Position numbers and translations under genes: made by a program. From positions 16,896,001-16,960,000 of the forward strand of contig CM054181.1 of NCBI GenBank assembly GCA_028829895.1: a DNA stretch of 64,000 bases. Direction: 5' to 3'. Under the pieces are notes generated by a model, which was not told the DNA's origin, ran no database searches, and saw nothing but the letters and a program-made list of their open reading frames with translations. Source of the DNA: Sinotaia quadrata. Its lineage: Eukaryota > Mollusca > Gastropoda > Architaenioglossa > Viviparidae. Positions 43,001 to 47,054 of the stretch are shown piece after piece (positions within the stretch are counted from its first letter, which is position 1; the number at the start of each line of letters is the position of its first letter).

Positions 43001-44677
43001 CTGTGTTAAGATCAGCATTTTTAGTTTATTTATTACTGAGGACATTATTCTTTTGTCAACGAAAAAAGGTATACTAACCAAACGCTGACAATCATATAGA
43101 ACATCCACAGATATTCCCCAAATAACAAGCTGTAATTCAGTAAATCAGATGCCTGGGTTTCAAAAATATACAAAGATGTATAAAATGATTTTTCAGAAAT
43201 CTGCTTCTATGTTCTGATCAATGATGAACAAAACTCAATTCAGCGAGTTTTCATCATGAAAACAATTTGGTTTTAAATTAGAGATGCAATTTACAACTTC
43301 AGGCTTAAAACAACTACAAATGCCATTCACTTCTTTAAAAAAAAACGAAAACAGTTTGCAAAGATAGGTGCTTCATTAATGAAGATACTAATCCTTTCAA
43401 AAGAAAGCTACAAGAAAAATCCTTTCAAAAGAAAAAGAAAGCTACAAGAAAAAAACGAAAACAGTTTGCAAAGATAGGTGCTTCATTAATGAAGATACTA
43501 ATCCTTTCAAAAGAAAGCTACAAGAAAAATCCTTTCAAAAGAAAGCTACAAGAAAAAAAATTGCAACTTTAAAAACAATCGAGCCTGAATGAATGCCTGA
43601 TGAGCCTGAATGAATGCCTGATGCAATTTACAACTTCAGGCTTAAAACAACTACAAATGCCATTCACTTCTTTAAAAAAAAACGAAAACAGTTTGCAAAG
43701 ATAGGTGCTTCATTAATGAAGATACTTATCCTTTCAAAAGAAAGCTACAAGAAAAATCCTTTCAAAAGAAAAAGAAAGCTACAAGAAAAAAACGAAAACA
43801 GTTTGCAAAGATAGGTGCTTCATTAATGAAGATACTAATCCTTTCAAAAGAAAGCTACAAGAAAAATCCTTTCAAAAGAAAGCTACAAGAAAAAAAATTG
43901 CAACTTTAAAAACAATCGAGCCTGAATGAAATTACAGCTAAACACATTTATCATCTGGTTTATTGATAGTTAATATGAAACAGTGAAAACACACCTTTCA
44001 CTTGATACAAGATGAGAAAGCAGTTTGCGTTGGCACCAGTTCCAATGAACAGTCAAGTGTGACAGAATTGCCTCTTCTTGCTGTCCACTAACAGTTCCAG
44101 CAAAGAGAGTTTCCTCCAAAAGGCGAGGTAGCCATAGCAACCGATCCTGCATCTGTCAGCAAGAGAAGAGCTAATAACTGATTTGCTGAAGAGCAATTTT
44201 TGTCCAGAAAAATTCTGTACAAGTGCATGCAGGCTAATTAGGAATTACAAGGATCATCATTAAAAATAAATCAATGATATGATAAACTTACTCAATTGCT
44301 GCTCTGACCAAAGTAGACTTTTCCACTCTTTAAGAATAAATATTTAAGAGGGATCAAGAAAAAAAATAAGCTCCATCCCTTTTTTCTGTATTATGTGTTA
44401 ATTACTTTAATACAAGCGACATTTTTAGCACCTTGATATACTAATTCAAACACATTAACAATAACAATAAATGAGAACAGATTTCATACCCACATTCAGA
44501 AAACAAAATCAGGACACATCTATCAAAAACCTGCTGTTATTCCACGCTTTGTTTACCTTGTGCAACAGTGCAATGCTTGGACCTGGTGCACACCTAACTA
44601 TTTCAGGTAGGTAAGTGATCAGATGGCATAACAGACTGCTTAGATGAATGAGAGACATTTGGCATTTTGACTTTTGC
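6817..44677 (-). CDS. MDN1: midasin (MDN1/Rea1), internal part, 33 exons (gene-level entry)
   Basis: This entry is the joined interior of midasin, the nuclear AAA+ ATPase that uses ATP and its C-terminal MIDAS domain to pull assembly factors (Rsa4/NLE1 and Ytm1/WDR12 in the known systems) off pre-60S particles. The 33 exons are listed separately below. Together they give 5764 coding bases with no stop, and every donor/acceptor phase fits the next. Family evidence, from memory of the human protein, includes the motifs RWRKLEL followed by CWS, VLWNVYHFYKQF, PIEKELK, EKTHRT, KQTSEAKH, ERCQGFVEHL and HRTLGKMLSVLLAVFTELA, all in the human order. The part present is the helical linker/stem, so no Walker or MIDAS motif is expected or seen. 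The first exon here begins in phase 2 and the last ends in phase 0, so the gene continues beyond both sides. No promoter, start or stop codon of this gene lies in the window. Exon identity is near certain. The human residue range is an estimate. Confidence 0.95.
7216..7726 (-). CDS. MDN1: MDN1 exon e32 (longest exon)
   Basis: The exon has 511 bases: one base completing Arg, then 170 codons from EDTELISATMDELASIGQGL to QATDFQSQE. It spans the TTWK-like YLNFTLWKNRL, the FAERLERLVESTLLNIQRLV helix, and a charged insert with ESEEDENDSEDKSLKDK. It then carries DKHLLILADDLRQQ, equivalent to human GHLTKLLEDDFWAD. The acceptor is ttgttttctag and the donor is GAG|gtatgt. Confidence 0.97.
7727..8393. 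other. e31-e32 intron, nothing recognised
   Basis: 667 bases of AT-rich intron with no repeat or coding-like segment. Confidence 0.7.
8394..8464 (-). CDS. MDN1: MDN1 exon e31 (71 bases)
   Basis: The exon has 23 codons plus two bases, starting TIIDQAQIKQNRLATISDKI and ending LFT. It fits human KTVKADVDKIRQQSCETLFH in position. The acceptor is ctttccag and the donor is AG|gtatat. The upstream intron holds the two perfect-looking palindromes at 8884-9142. Confidence 0.93.
8884..9014. repeat. near-perfect palindrome 1, 55 bp arms
   Basis: Arms 8884-8938 and 8960-9014 are reverse complements with one mismatch. The 21-base loop contains cttctgcaga. It lies in the intron between e31 and e30. Transcribed RNA would fold into a long hairpin. 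Confidence 0.95.
9016..9142. repeat. near-perfect palindrome 2, 55 bp arms
   Basis: Arms 9016-9070 and 9088-9142 are reverse complements with three mismatches and a 17-base loop. It directly abuts palindrome 1 and is built from inverted units of the minisatellite that follows. Confidence 0.95.
9110..9315. repeat. minisatellite, unit about 36-39 bp, about 5-6 copies
   Basis: Units read cttctgtagaatggggcact followed by tagttctatctcttta. It shares its right-arm sequence with the two adjacent palindromes. Confidence 0.85.
9698..9892 (-). CDS. MDN1: MDN1 exon e30
   Basis: The exon has 195 bases, 65 codons, phase 0. It starts MEAKHQLTQVVQGLTQFSLL and ends LWSKCFDSIK. LLLQACPAP matches human WLLQCCPS. 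A Ser/Pro-rich loop (SATSNPSPFTPEDLPQ) separates two helices. The acceptor is ttattttcag and the donor is AAG|gtaaga. Confidence 0.95.
10093..10171 (-). CDS. MDN1: MDN1 exon e29
   Basis: The exon has 79 bases: one base completing Lys, then 26 codons from QHVTVLESLKTNENFLPPQS to TKYWL. It corresponds to the human segment starting SCVQEIHSR. It is only moderately conserved. The acceptor is gaaaacag and the donor is CTG|gtatgt. Confidence 0.92.
10410..10435 (+). repeat. G-rich (GGGGT)n tract, G-quadruplex-capable
   Basis: Five runs of three to four G separated by single T lie on the plus strand, which is the template strand for MDN1, in the e29-e28 intron. Confidence 0.9.
10898..11013 (-). CDS. 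MDN1: MDN1 exon e28
   Basis: The exon has 116 bases: 38 codons plus two bases, starting ELGPANIERCQGFVEHLTGI and ending FQHFMLL. Human midasin has GMGNVERCRGFSAHLMKML here. An open frame continues past the donor (AA|gtatgc) into the intron, but only this donor matches the phase of e29. Confidence 0.97.
11367..11466 (-). CDS. MDN1: MDN1 exon e27
   Basis: The exon has 100 bases: one base completing Asn, then 33 codons from EPLVGLWEGCEIYFRRCLSR to VSLHSPAK. It matches human SSWDGCQKYFYRSLARHARL followed by LATPAK. The acceptor is atcttgcag and the donor is AAG|gtattt. Confidence 0.97.
11662..11822. repeat. tandem duplication, 80 bp x 2
   Basis: Units start at 11662 and 11742 with agcatcctacaaa and include gcaaattgcaaacagtttat. 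It lies in the intron between e27 and e26. Confidence 0.92.
11917..12016 (-). CDS. MDN1: MDN1 exon e26
   Basis: The exon has 100 bases: two bases completing Gly, 32 codons, then two bases. It reads LSYKKGLSKKTENHIDSALK to DIYAHLNK. LSYKKGL and LPPLDIYAHL match human LSYRKGL and LHPLDLQSAL. The acceptor is gcttttcag and the donor is AA|gtgagt. Confidence 0.96.
12348..12444 (-). CDS. MDN1: MDN1 exon e25
   Basis: The exon has 97 bases: 32 codons plus one base, starting TADKKKQTSEAKHINLHKRK and ending ADLFKQLASL. It is nearly identical in pattern to human EKEKQRSEAKHILMQKQRAL followed by SDLFKHLAKIG. The acceptor is ttgcacag and the donor is G|gtgagt. Confidence 0.97.
12630..12790. repeat. degenerate short tandem repeat
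   Basis: Repeated blocks of the type aggcattaccagcaatgaa / gtttaac and ctaaaattataaatat occur about three to four times with variable spacing. Confidence 0.6.
13016..13125. repeat. (CA)n with interspersed tcatgaacgagcac blocks
   Basis: Three (CA)n tracts are separated by tcatgaacgagcacatta-type units. They create spurious Cys/Val-rich frames on the minus strand. Confidence 0.9.
13182..13231 (-). CDS. MDN1: MDN1 exon e24 (50 bases)
   Basis: This is a short exon of two bases completing Gly plus 16 codons, LIIQESHELQNMVVSQ. It is equivalent to human EVISSVSELQSLKV. The acceptor is ttttaaaacag and the donor is CAG|gtttgt. Phase fits both neighbours, which is the main support for so short an exon. 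Confidence 0.92.
13463..13864. mobile_element. MITE-like element, 402 bp, with internal duplication
   Basis: It is bounded by GTGATGCTGTCTGG at the left and the complementary CAGACAGCATCAC at the right, with aatt on both sides. The core (agtgaaaaaaattcaaaag through ggactatcaaaggggag) occurs twice in tandem. It sits in the intron between e24 and e23. A related copy is at 17035-17262 in the opposite orientation. Confidence 0.75.
14128..14293 (-). CDS. MDN1: MDN1 exon e23
   Basis: The exon has 166 bases: 55 codons plus one base, starting MQLVVSGEEDGLSLHLGCNL and ending CQAIIHLDEFT. LLSKLTCLSKRAAKHWHSVL followed by LDEFTG parallels human RLPKLRKRMRKMCLTFMKE...LDQFTG. The acceptor is ttaattgtag and the donor is G|gtctat, a non-consensus +4/+5. 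Confidence 0.95.
14678..14833 (-). CDS. MDN1: MDN1 exon e22
   Basis: The exon has 156 bases, 52 codons, phase 0. It starts AILKQPVKGLIGDKPSDVGL and ends NDAQKIFIE. It is a low-conservation, Ser/Asp-rich linker (SSDTDGGNESFSGRLSSYHQ). Its first 15 codons, together with the acceptor, are duplicated 64 bases upstream in the intron (see the repeat at 14770-14901). The downstream copy is called as the exon start because it keeps the frame. The upstream copy would run into a stop. Confidence 0.92.
14770..14901. repeat. 64 bp tandem duplication of the e22 acceptor and exon start
   Basis: The segment cttgtcaccaataagacctt through the acceptor of e22 is present twice, with exon boundaries at 14833 and 14897. 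The copies differ at only a few bases. The period of 64 is not a multiple of three. Confidence 0.9.
14902..15719. other. e21-e22 intron remainder, nothing recognised
   Basis: Plain AT-rich intron to the right of the 64 bp acceptor duplication. The plus-strand frames here are short and AT-driven. Confidence 0.7.
15720..15824 (-). CDS. MDN1: MDN1 exon e21
   Basis: The exon has 105 bases, 35 codons, phase 0. It starts GFVKIARWSDLNYWALKEST and ends THRTVHKNTRAFQ. It matches human FVKISKWNDVSFWSIKQSVE followed by KTHRTLFKFMKKF. The acceptor is tcttaacag and the donor is CAG|gtgaga. Confidence 0.97.
15825..17034. other. e20-e21 intron, nothing recognised outside the MITE
   Basis: 1.2 kb of AT-rich intron with no array, hairpin or coding-like segment apart from the MITE at 17035-17262. 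Confidence 0.7.
17035..17262. mobile_element. MITE-like element, second copy, inverted
   Basis: It shares tgctaaaattgattttgcg, ctttgataggccagggaggt and the terminal gacagcatcac with the copy at 13463-13864, but reads in the opposite direction and has a single core. The left terminal 12 bases are missing. It lies 88 bases from the donor of e20. Confidence 0.75.
17351..17460 (-). CDS. MDN1: MDN1 exon e20
   Basis: The exon has 110 bases: two bases completing Asp, then 36 codons from YLMCVLWNVYHFYKQFLPNV to GPIEKELK. Human midasin has VLWNLYHYYKQF...SPLEKELK here. The acceptor AG follows directly on a (TA)n tract that replaces the usual polypyrimidine tract, which is unusual. The donor is AAG|gtaaaa. 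Confidence 0.97.
17461..17487. repeat. (TA)n microsatellite at the e20 acceptor
   Basis: About 12 TA units directly adjoin the intron side of the e20 acceptor, in place of a pyrimidine tract. Confidence 0.95.
17613..17975. repeat. minisatellite, 59 bp period, 6 units
   Basis: Units start with ggtattaccattactatgg at 17613, 17672, 17731, 17790, 17849 and 17908, an exact 59-base period, with a truncated seventh at 17967. There are few differences between units. It lies in the intron between e20 and e19. Confidence 0.95.
18390..18528 (-). CDS. MDN1: MDN1 exon e19
   Basis: The exon has 139 bases: 46 codons plus one base, starting GTDVAELLKSLKQFMENSTM and ending NMEASPNR. MGEYSARLDILLAFHCHLVN matches human LGEFHVRLQMLLVFHCHVLL closely. 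The acceptor is catgtttaag and the donor is G|gtcagt. Confidence 0.97.
18529..19477. other. e18-e19 intron, nothing recognised
   Basis: AT-rich intron with one short poly-C run near 18968 and no repeat array. Confidence 0.7.
19478..19586 (-). CDS. MDN1: MDN1 exon e18
   Basis: The exon has 109 bases: one base completing Arg, then 36 codons from CWSGALDIEVERSRKQASRW to MSFISQSQ. It completes the RWRKLEL...CWS motif and continues with the WWFHLYNLV helix, aligned with human KHWFSIYQML. The acceptor is ttcgatag and the donor is gttagt. Confidence 0.96.
19756..19850 (-). CDS. MDN1: MDN1 exon e17 (RWRKLEL motif)
   Basis: The exon has 95 bases: 31 codons plus two bases, starting YWETNASSKVSMATQLAEVT and ending SLIVRWRKLEL. 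It carries the first half of the family-diagnostic RWRKLEL...CW motif, which is split by the following intron. The acceptor is tttttaatag and the donor is AG|gtgttg, phase 2. Confidence 0.97.
19905..20500. repeat. A-rich degenerate repeat filling the e16-e17 intron
   Basis: Blocks such as aatatgaaatacatctactg and aatacaaaaaaacatctact recur throughout about 600 bases with variable length. Confidence 0.8.
20506..20592 (-). CDS. MDN1: MDN1 exon e16
   Basis: The exon has 87 bases, 29 codons, phase 0. It starts IVERICSFPVTSPVIKFLTG and ends LLLQTAQ. Human midasin reads DRIRSFPLSSPISKFLNGLE at this point, so the assignment is strong. The acceptor is ttgtcag and the donor is CAG|gttagt. The downstream intron is filled by A-rich degenerate repeats. 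Confidence 0.96.
20593..21429. other. left part of the e15-e16 intron, nothing recognised
   Basis: Plain intron sequence to the left of the 31 bp repeat array. Confidence 0.7.
21430..21890. repeat. tandem repeat, unit about 31 bp
   Basis: Units of the type cacaatcacaacagtctcca / tgacttgtccc recur about a dozen times with drift. The array runs up to the donor of e15. The plus-strand 121-codon frame here is a product of the repeat. Confidence 0.85.
21896..22039 (-). CDS. MDN1: MDN1 exon e15
   Basis: The exon has 144 bases, 48 codons, phase 0 at both ends. It starts SPEPSKCYNIYVDPNILEVI and ends EWPDHPTLKQ. YxxYxDPNxxExxQCQPxLQ and WPDHPTL correspond closely to human YDFYQHPNVPEARQCQPVLQ and WPEHPAL. 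The acceptor used (acagccag) lies 4 bases inside an alternative upstream AG (tctacag). Only the downstream AG keeps the frame. The donor is gtttgt. Confidence 0.95.
22503..22735. repeat. tandem duplication, about 93 bp x 2
   Basis: Two copies contain ggcacccttatccatattca and a trailing gtgtgaaa. They have diverged. A further short repeat of tctgcaccaaagtaaaaata units lies at 22840-22945. Confidence 0.75.
23247..23341 (-). CDS. MDN1: MDN1 exon e14
   Basis: The exon has 95 bases: two bases completing Asn, then 31 codons from EAVDHQVIGSHILMCGYIAQ to HLGLEATSQ. The acceptor is ctgcctccag and the donor is CAG|gtaaga. It matches the human stretch NDRLLGSQLLACTLSHN in position and pattern. Confidence 0.93.
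23605..23805. repeat. tandem duplication, about 116 bp x 2
   Basis: gttcaattct followed by aagctcctttgccaaat occurs at 23616 and 23732. Confidence 0.75.
24047..24329 (-). CDS. MDN1: MDN1 exon e13
   Basis: The exon has 283 bases: 94 codons plus one base, starting DYQDMIEAARLEDTGTREQP and ending VALDLGKTLWELL. It begins with an acidic linker (DKGDGVQSSEEISEHEMDE) followed by helical HIYLMHHLTSAGWLSKQ and the ARSLW-like DLGKTLWELL. The donor is A|gttagt. The next in-frame codon in the intron is a stop. Confidence 0.94.
24705..24963 (-). CDS. MDN1: MDN1 exon e12 (charged coiled segment)
   Basis: The exon has 259 bases: one base completing Arg, then 86 codons from LLYCSLLLLKAHAKQTQ to FREAFPSFHA. 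It contains WRDQEEHRRQREEEEGSLYR followed by EREEADFREAFP. This is one of the clearest midasin signatures in the window: human midasin has WREQEERRRQ, then SLYR, then EEREFRKQFP in the same place. The charged run is probably coiled. The donor is GCG|gtacat, weaker than its neighbours. Confidence 0.97.
24964..25582. other. e11-e12 intron, nothing recognised
   Basis: 619 bases of AT-rich intron. Two loosely similar A/T-rich blocks (cctatttttaatattatt) occur at about 25327 and 25468. Confidence 0.6.
25583..25791 (-). CDS. MDN1: MDN1 exon e11
   Basis: The exon has 209 bases: 69 codons plus two bases, starting IGRCPANGSLGEVIKDLGAF and ending FEHQIQNPA. The acceptor is cttgtttag and the donor is AG|gtaata, phase 2. 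It has a Pro/Cys-containing segment followed by LLVLARKLCSQVTLEIVSCL helices. Confidence 0.93.
26102..26161 (-). CDS. MDN1: MDN1 exon e10 (60 bases)
   Basis: This is a short exon of exactly 20 codons, MRLGIRTVAQGAMLRIKQLQ, phase 0 at both ends, with acceptor tttaatcag and donor CAG|gtgtgt. It follows e9 naturally: VGLAVEV then MRLGIRTVA reads like the conserved hydrophobic helix followed by GMR. It is too short for ordinary ORF scanning. Confidence 0.9.
26162..27564. other. e9-e10 intron, only low-complexity repeats
   Basis: 1.4 kb of AT-rich intron. Short repeats of cagttcctcacatata lie at about 26770-26830, and loose repeats of aggattcaaa...atagactt lie at 27360-27510. Confidence 0.6.
27565..27810 (-). 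CDS. MDN1: MDN1 exon e9
   Basis: The exon has 246 bases, 82 codons, phase 0 at both ends. It starts FLRLSQEVTVFLQTIGSPA and ends DIVVPVGLAVEV. The acceptor is atttaaacag and the donor is GTG|gtgagt. LKQDFHYLQDIVVPVGLAVE resembles the corresponding midasin helix pair. An intron of 2.1 kb separates it from e8. Confidence 0.94.
27811..29916. other. e8-e9 intron with an unassigned 132-codon plus-strand frame
   Basis: The 2.1 kb intron has a poly-A run near 28760 and an unusually long stop-free plus-strand stretch (28920-29318), starting MLYPGTVVVRVLSTKDNLVP. Its composition is not strongly protein-like and no domain was recognised. The flanking exons are phase-compatible, so no MDN1 exon is missing here. 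Confidence 0.5.
29917..30108 (-). CDS. MDN1: MDN1 exon e8
   Basis: The exon has 192 bases, 64 codons, phase 0 at both ends. It starts LNDTLTELFVWETHLQ and ends ALEQRQSYREGSFQ. The acceptor has an unusually uniform poly-T tract before tcttaaag. The donor is CAG|gtaagt. It includes HPRLNFLLKRRVQLLTMVAA, consistent with family helices. Confidence 0.94.
30262..30600. repeat. diverged tandem duplication in the e7-e8 intron
   Basis: Two blocks contain gatttcagcagtagacttta / gatttctgcagcagacatta, followed by catttccact, attgtaattta and agtgaatcc in the same order. Confidence 0.7.
31132..31597 (-). CDS. MDN1: MDN1 exon e7
   Basis: The exon has 466 bases: one base completing Arg, then 155 codons from SLEQTLLVKMFLSMLKAL to LRLKHFRQE. 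The acceptor is ttctgcag and the donor is GAG|gtaaga. It carries GLLYVGLSLAHLLSPSGPMD followed by PVQKAALRLKHF. This matches the midasin family pattern of a hydrophobic helix, then PxGPxDP, then a Tyr/His-rich basic helix. It is the second-longest exon in the window. Confidence 0.96.
31598..32258. other. e6-e7 intron, nothing recognised
   Basis: 661 bases of AT-rich intron with a poly-A run near the e6 donor. Confidence 0.7.
32259..32485 (-). CDS. MDN1: MDN1 exon e6
   Basis: The exon has 227 bases: 75 codons plus two bases, starting GPAVFHRSVLLFYTSH and ending VLGSQSCSM. The acceptor is gatcctcag and the donor is AG|gtatgg, phase 2. The stretch MHVTLGGLSAQLAQIRALAN is a long amphipathic helix typical of the stem. 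Confidence 0.93.
32736..32885 (-). CDS. MDN1: MDN1 exon e5
   Basis: The exon has 150 bases, exactly 50 codons, phase 0 at both ends. It starts PFNTGQTAEWLMQVLHCIW and ends CSAVKQDTT. It is flanked by acceptor ttgtgcag and donor gtgagg. WLTWGSSGEEDD marks an acidic loop. An exon of whole codons could be skipped without a frameshift, but there is no evidence that it is. Confidence 0.93.
32886..36005. other. introns around e4, nothing recognised
   Basis: Apart from exon e4 (34427-34740), 32886-34426 and 34741-36005 are AT-rich intron with only a short (CAC)n run near 34887. No repeat array or coding-like stretch was seen. Confidence 0.7.
34427..34740 (-). CDS. MDN1: MDN1 exon e4
   Basis: The exon has 314 bases: two bases completing Asp, then 104 codons from FKFLENILASHGDLN to HGCALWGEN. 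The acceptor is tgatatag and the donor is AAT|gtaaga. The peptide is mixed helical with a Ser/Thr-rich stretch (ITRSSSHTAFISSTLNF), probably a surface loop, then WPVYEHLGLLTELSHVLEF. It ends in phase 0. Confidence 0.93.
36006..36313 (-). CDS. MDN1: MDN1 exon e3
   Basis: The exon has 308 bases: one base completing a Ser codon, then 102 codons from DPSLTTMIRQLQTMLG to KLLCKDFNLTV, plus one base. The acceptor is gttctaag and the donor is G|gtgagt. It contains KRFGKFWSSWGHPVAF and a Trp-rich SWQEWKNLCSLLS segment. Phases fit e2 and e4. Fragments resembling the sequence just outside its acceptor recur in the neighbouring intron (see findings). Confidence 0.94.
36330..36510. repeat. 81 bp tandem duplication next to e3
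   Basis: Two copies of ttaatatatctacacaagat through cttgctaattgcggtaac lie immediately upstream of the e3 acceptor in the intron. Confidence 0.85.
36799..37345 (+). mobile_element. degenerate non-LTR retrotransposon fragment (reverse transcriptase)
   Basis: Reverse-transcriptase pieces appear in the right order in different frames. AAFETTDYSYDMLLHFFKH at about 36799 resembles the FDTxDHxxLL region. PILFTIYSQPVSSV at about 37043 resembles the region after PQGSVLGP. ADDIQLY at 37182 is the catalytic-loop (F/Y)ADD motif. WMMSSKLPMNGNKAML at about 37274 follows. This arrangement is typical of CR1/jockey-type LINEs. The PILFT segment is partly duplicated at about 37103. Many stops and shifts make it a dead fragment, and neither end was defined. 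Confidence 0.75.
37706..38215. repeat. minisatellite, 98 bp period, about 5 units
   Basis: The anchor atgactgaga occurs at 37803, 37901, 37999, 38106 and, with one change, 38204. One unit carries a 9-base insertion. The unit includes tatgacaaacagttgaatgt. Confidence 0.92.
38335..38495. repeat. target repeat copy A, left half (interrupted by the pogo-like element)
   Basis: The sequence containing cagatactatctagcaaatg and ttcatcacaccccaaa also occurs at 42289-42440. Its continuation lies beyond the pogo-like element at 40286-40350 (attactgtgtgctaataaa). Copies A and B are therefore an interrupted/uninterrupted pair of the same older repeat. Confidence 0.75.
38496..40285. mobile_element. non-autonomous pogo-like (Tc1/mariner superfamily) element, 1790 bp
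   Basis: The ends are inverted repeats starting CAGTCGAGTCC and ending with the complement CAGTCAAGTCC, flanked by TA on both sides. The termini CAGT...ACTG and the TATCTCGA-type motifs near both ends match pogo/Tigger elements. No transposase frame is present. Inside are direct duplications: 39176-39262 with 39664-39755, 39772-39910 with 40050-40190, and 38575-38640 with 39255-39318, plus a (CA)n tract and a poly-C run. A paralogous uninterrupted copy of the target is at 42285-42510. Confidence 0.8.
40619..40687. repeat. hairpin-forming inverted repeat
   Basis: The left arm begins caacagaaactt and ends catgc. The right arm is gcatgattttt followed by aaaagtttctgttg. They pair over about 23-25 bases with a 2-base bulge and a 21-base loop. 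The flanks suggest a longer, weaker extension. Confidence 0.8.
42285..42510. repeat. target repeat copy B (uninterrupted)
   Basis: This region aligns with 38335-38495 and then, without a break other than short AT-rich sequence, with 40286-40350. It acts as a paralogous empty site for the pogo-like insertion at a TA within the (TA)-rich stretch. Confidence 0.75.
43284..43935. repeat. recent 337 bp tandem duplication with nested repeats
   Basis: Copy 1 runs from 43284 to 43620 and copy 2 from 43621. They are almost identical. Each contains two inner copies of gtttgcaaagataggtgctt followed by repeats of tttcaaaagaaagctacaag, giving a higher-order structure. It ends about 60 bases from MDN1 e2. 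Confidence 0.95.
43995..44152 (-). CDS. MDN1: MDN1 exon e2
   Basis: The exon has 158 bases: 52 codons plus two bases, starting MQDRLLWLPRLLEET and ending SHLVSSE. The acceptor is gctgacag and the donor is AG|gtgtgt, leaving phase 2. The peptide is amphipathic and helical (HLTVHWNWCQRKLL), as expected for the linker. Its 5' neighbour in the intron is a fresh 337 bp tandem duplication ending about 60 bases from the donor. The 7.7 kb intron that follows is the largest bounded intron in the window. Confidence 0.93.
44557..44677 (-). CDS. MDN1: MDN1 exon e1 (most upstream seen)
   Basis: The exon has 121 bases: one base completing a codon, then 40 codons from QKSKCQMSLIHL to SIALLHK, including YLPEIVRCAPGPS. 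The acceptor is ttttcag at the right edge and the donor is AAG|gtaaac. It starts in phase 2, so an upstream exon must exist. None was found to its right in the window, which leaves an intron of at least 19 kb. It ends in phase 0, matching e2. Confidence 0.9.
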
Positions 44678-44814
44678 CTGAAAACTGCAACATATAGATA
44701 AAGAGAATTAATTTTCAAAACTAATGGCTTGTTCTGACATAAAAAAATAATACACCAATGCCCGAAATAAATAGTATGAGAAAGTTTTAAAAAATATAAA
44801 TGAAGGCTTTGCAA

Positions 44815-45003
44815 TACACTAATATTCTGTTTTAAAACATGGAATGACAAATCTGCGAGCAGTTGTTAAGCTGAAATAAAAATTATGTAATGTTTTGCAT
44901 ATCATGTACACTAATATTCTGTTTTAAAACATATGGAATGACAAATCTGTGTGCATTTGTTAAGCTGAAATAAAAATGATGCAATGTTTTGCATATCATG
45001 TAC
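44815..45003. repeat. tandem duplication, 92 bp x 2, upstream of e1
   Basis: aatattctgttttaaaacat starts at 44821 and 44913. Both units end tgttttgcatatcatgtaca. Confidence 0.93.
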
Positions 45004-45579
45004 ACAATAGTAGTGTAACATCAAATTTTATGCAGTTATCACTCCCATGATGCGCAACAAACATAAATAAAGCTGTTCTTTATGATTAATCTATGATTAA
45101 TGAATATTTAATACATAAAACCAAACTACAATTTCCATAAGTGGTCCTAATCCTTATTATATTTCATATTTTAAAAATATATTGAAGAACTTTTCTGTCT
45201 TATGGCTTCATGAAATTTGTTAAAAAGATAATAGTTTCTTGTATTGAACTAATAAATGCTATATAATTACTATACCAATAAATTTACTAGTAATTTTCAT
45301 AACCATTTTAAATATTTGCAAAAAGATCATCCTTTTGTTTACACTAAGAACATGATGTGTATATTTTTATCTCAAGTCAATAAAACAATCCATTAATTAA
45401 TATTACTGTAAGCTTATTGTCACGTAGTTGCCTTTAGTGATCTCATTCCAAACAGCAAAGAATGGAAGAAACACAGAGTAATCTTACTTTATTATACATT
45501 CTAAGTTACATTTCTTTGGCTAATAATGTAATATCAAGTGATTATTACAAATCTTCACCAGGTAATTATAACATGCAGA

Positions 45580-45860
45580 CAGCAAAGCACTATTTCAGTA
45601 AAAATTATTTTAAACCCAAATGATATCTTAGTATACATATGCCTCACAGTAAATCCCACCTACCCTTAATGTGAGAATCTCTAAACATGAAAGACAATTA
45701 CTTATTGCACATCTCTACATTCACATACTGCATTATTTTAGTAAAGATGATTTTAAACTCAAAAGATATTTTAGTATATATGCTTCACAGTAAATCACCC
45801 TACTCCTACCCCTTTGCATGAGGATCTTCAAACACGAAAGACACTACTGCACTTATTTCT
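45580..45860. repeat. diverged tandem duplication, about 150 bp x 2
   Basis: Both units contain gatattttagtatata-type sequence, cacagtaaatc, then aaacatgaaagaca / aaacacgaaagaca. Confidence 0.75.
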
Positions 45861-47054
45861 GCATTGCACCTATAGGTACAAAGACTCTTGAACAGTCAAA
45901 TTCATATAATGTTCAATAAAACACAAGCAAGCATACACATGATAAAAATGCACTCGAACAACAATCCCCCCAAAGAGAGAGAGAAAGAAAGGGAAAAAAA
46001 ATAAGAGAAAAAGGAAGTTATTTGTGAAAGATGACAAACATCGAATAAATCAATAGATCCAGACTCTTGAAGAAACAGGGCTGATGATTCCTGAATTTTT
46101 TCTCTTCTACTACTAAACGTTAGTACTCTATCTGACTACAAACATTTCACACTTTTGGCATGTTAAAATGGTAAAGCACCAATTATATAAACTGATTAAC
46201 CAGATAATTAAGTTCAACTGAAGGAAAAAAGCTGTAAACAATTTTGATTCAAATCAGGAATTTCCAATTAGAAAAATGACAATAATGCTTTTAATTCTTT
46301 AACTAAATAATCTCCTAATATGAATGCCTATCCATGTAGATTGCAACTGCTCCTGCCCCCCCCCCCCTTCTCCCTCTCTCAGACACATGCCACACACATC
46401 TAAATAACCTCCATGTTTTTACTCCCACTCCAACCATATTCCTTTCTTATGCAATTTACTCTCATTTCTCAGTCCAGACATACAGTGTTTTGTTTCACCT
46501 ATTAATTCTTTGTGGATATTTCCAATAATTCTGAGCTTATTAATTCACAACAAGATGTACACTGCTTACTATATTTATAGTAAACCACAATAAGATGTAT
46601 GATGTTTATTAAAAGCCCACACCTAAGTAGGTTAAAAACTAATATAAAATAAGCAGGTATATATTATAATTTATATTATATACTAACAGAAAACAGTACA
46701 ATTAAAAATTCAAGTAAATTCAATTTTTACACTTTTTCTTCATGGAAAAATAATATCTCAAAGACTGGTTACGGTCATTTCATTTTGGGGAGAGACAGAT
46801 CAAAGCAATATCCCCTCCTGCCAAACATTTAAAAAAAATGTTATAGGGAGCAAAGTAGTCTTTCTCCAACAAGGACAAGTTCACTCGGGTTTCATGTTAG
46901 AGACAAACTGCCCAATAGAAGTCAATGGTAAGAAAACAACGCAAAGAATGCTGCAATTCTGAAGTAAAATAGTGTGATGTTAAAAGTCATTGCATTGTTT
47001 TCTATAATTACAATTAATCACAAGCACACTTCTTATCATGATGATCATAAGCCA

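Noticed and set aside
6817..44677. MDN1 as a pseudogene
   Set aside because: No stop or frameshift across 33 exons and 5764 coding bases, and all splice sites are GT-AG with compatible phases.
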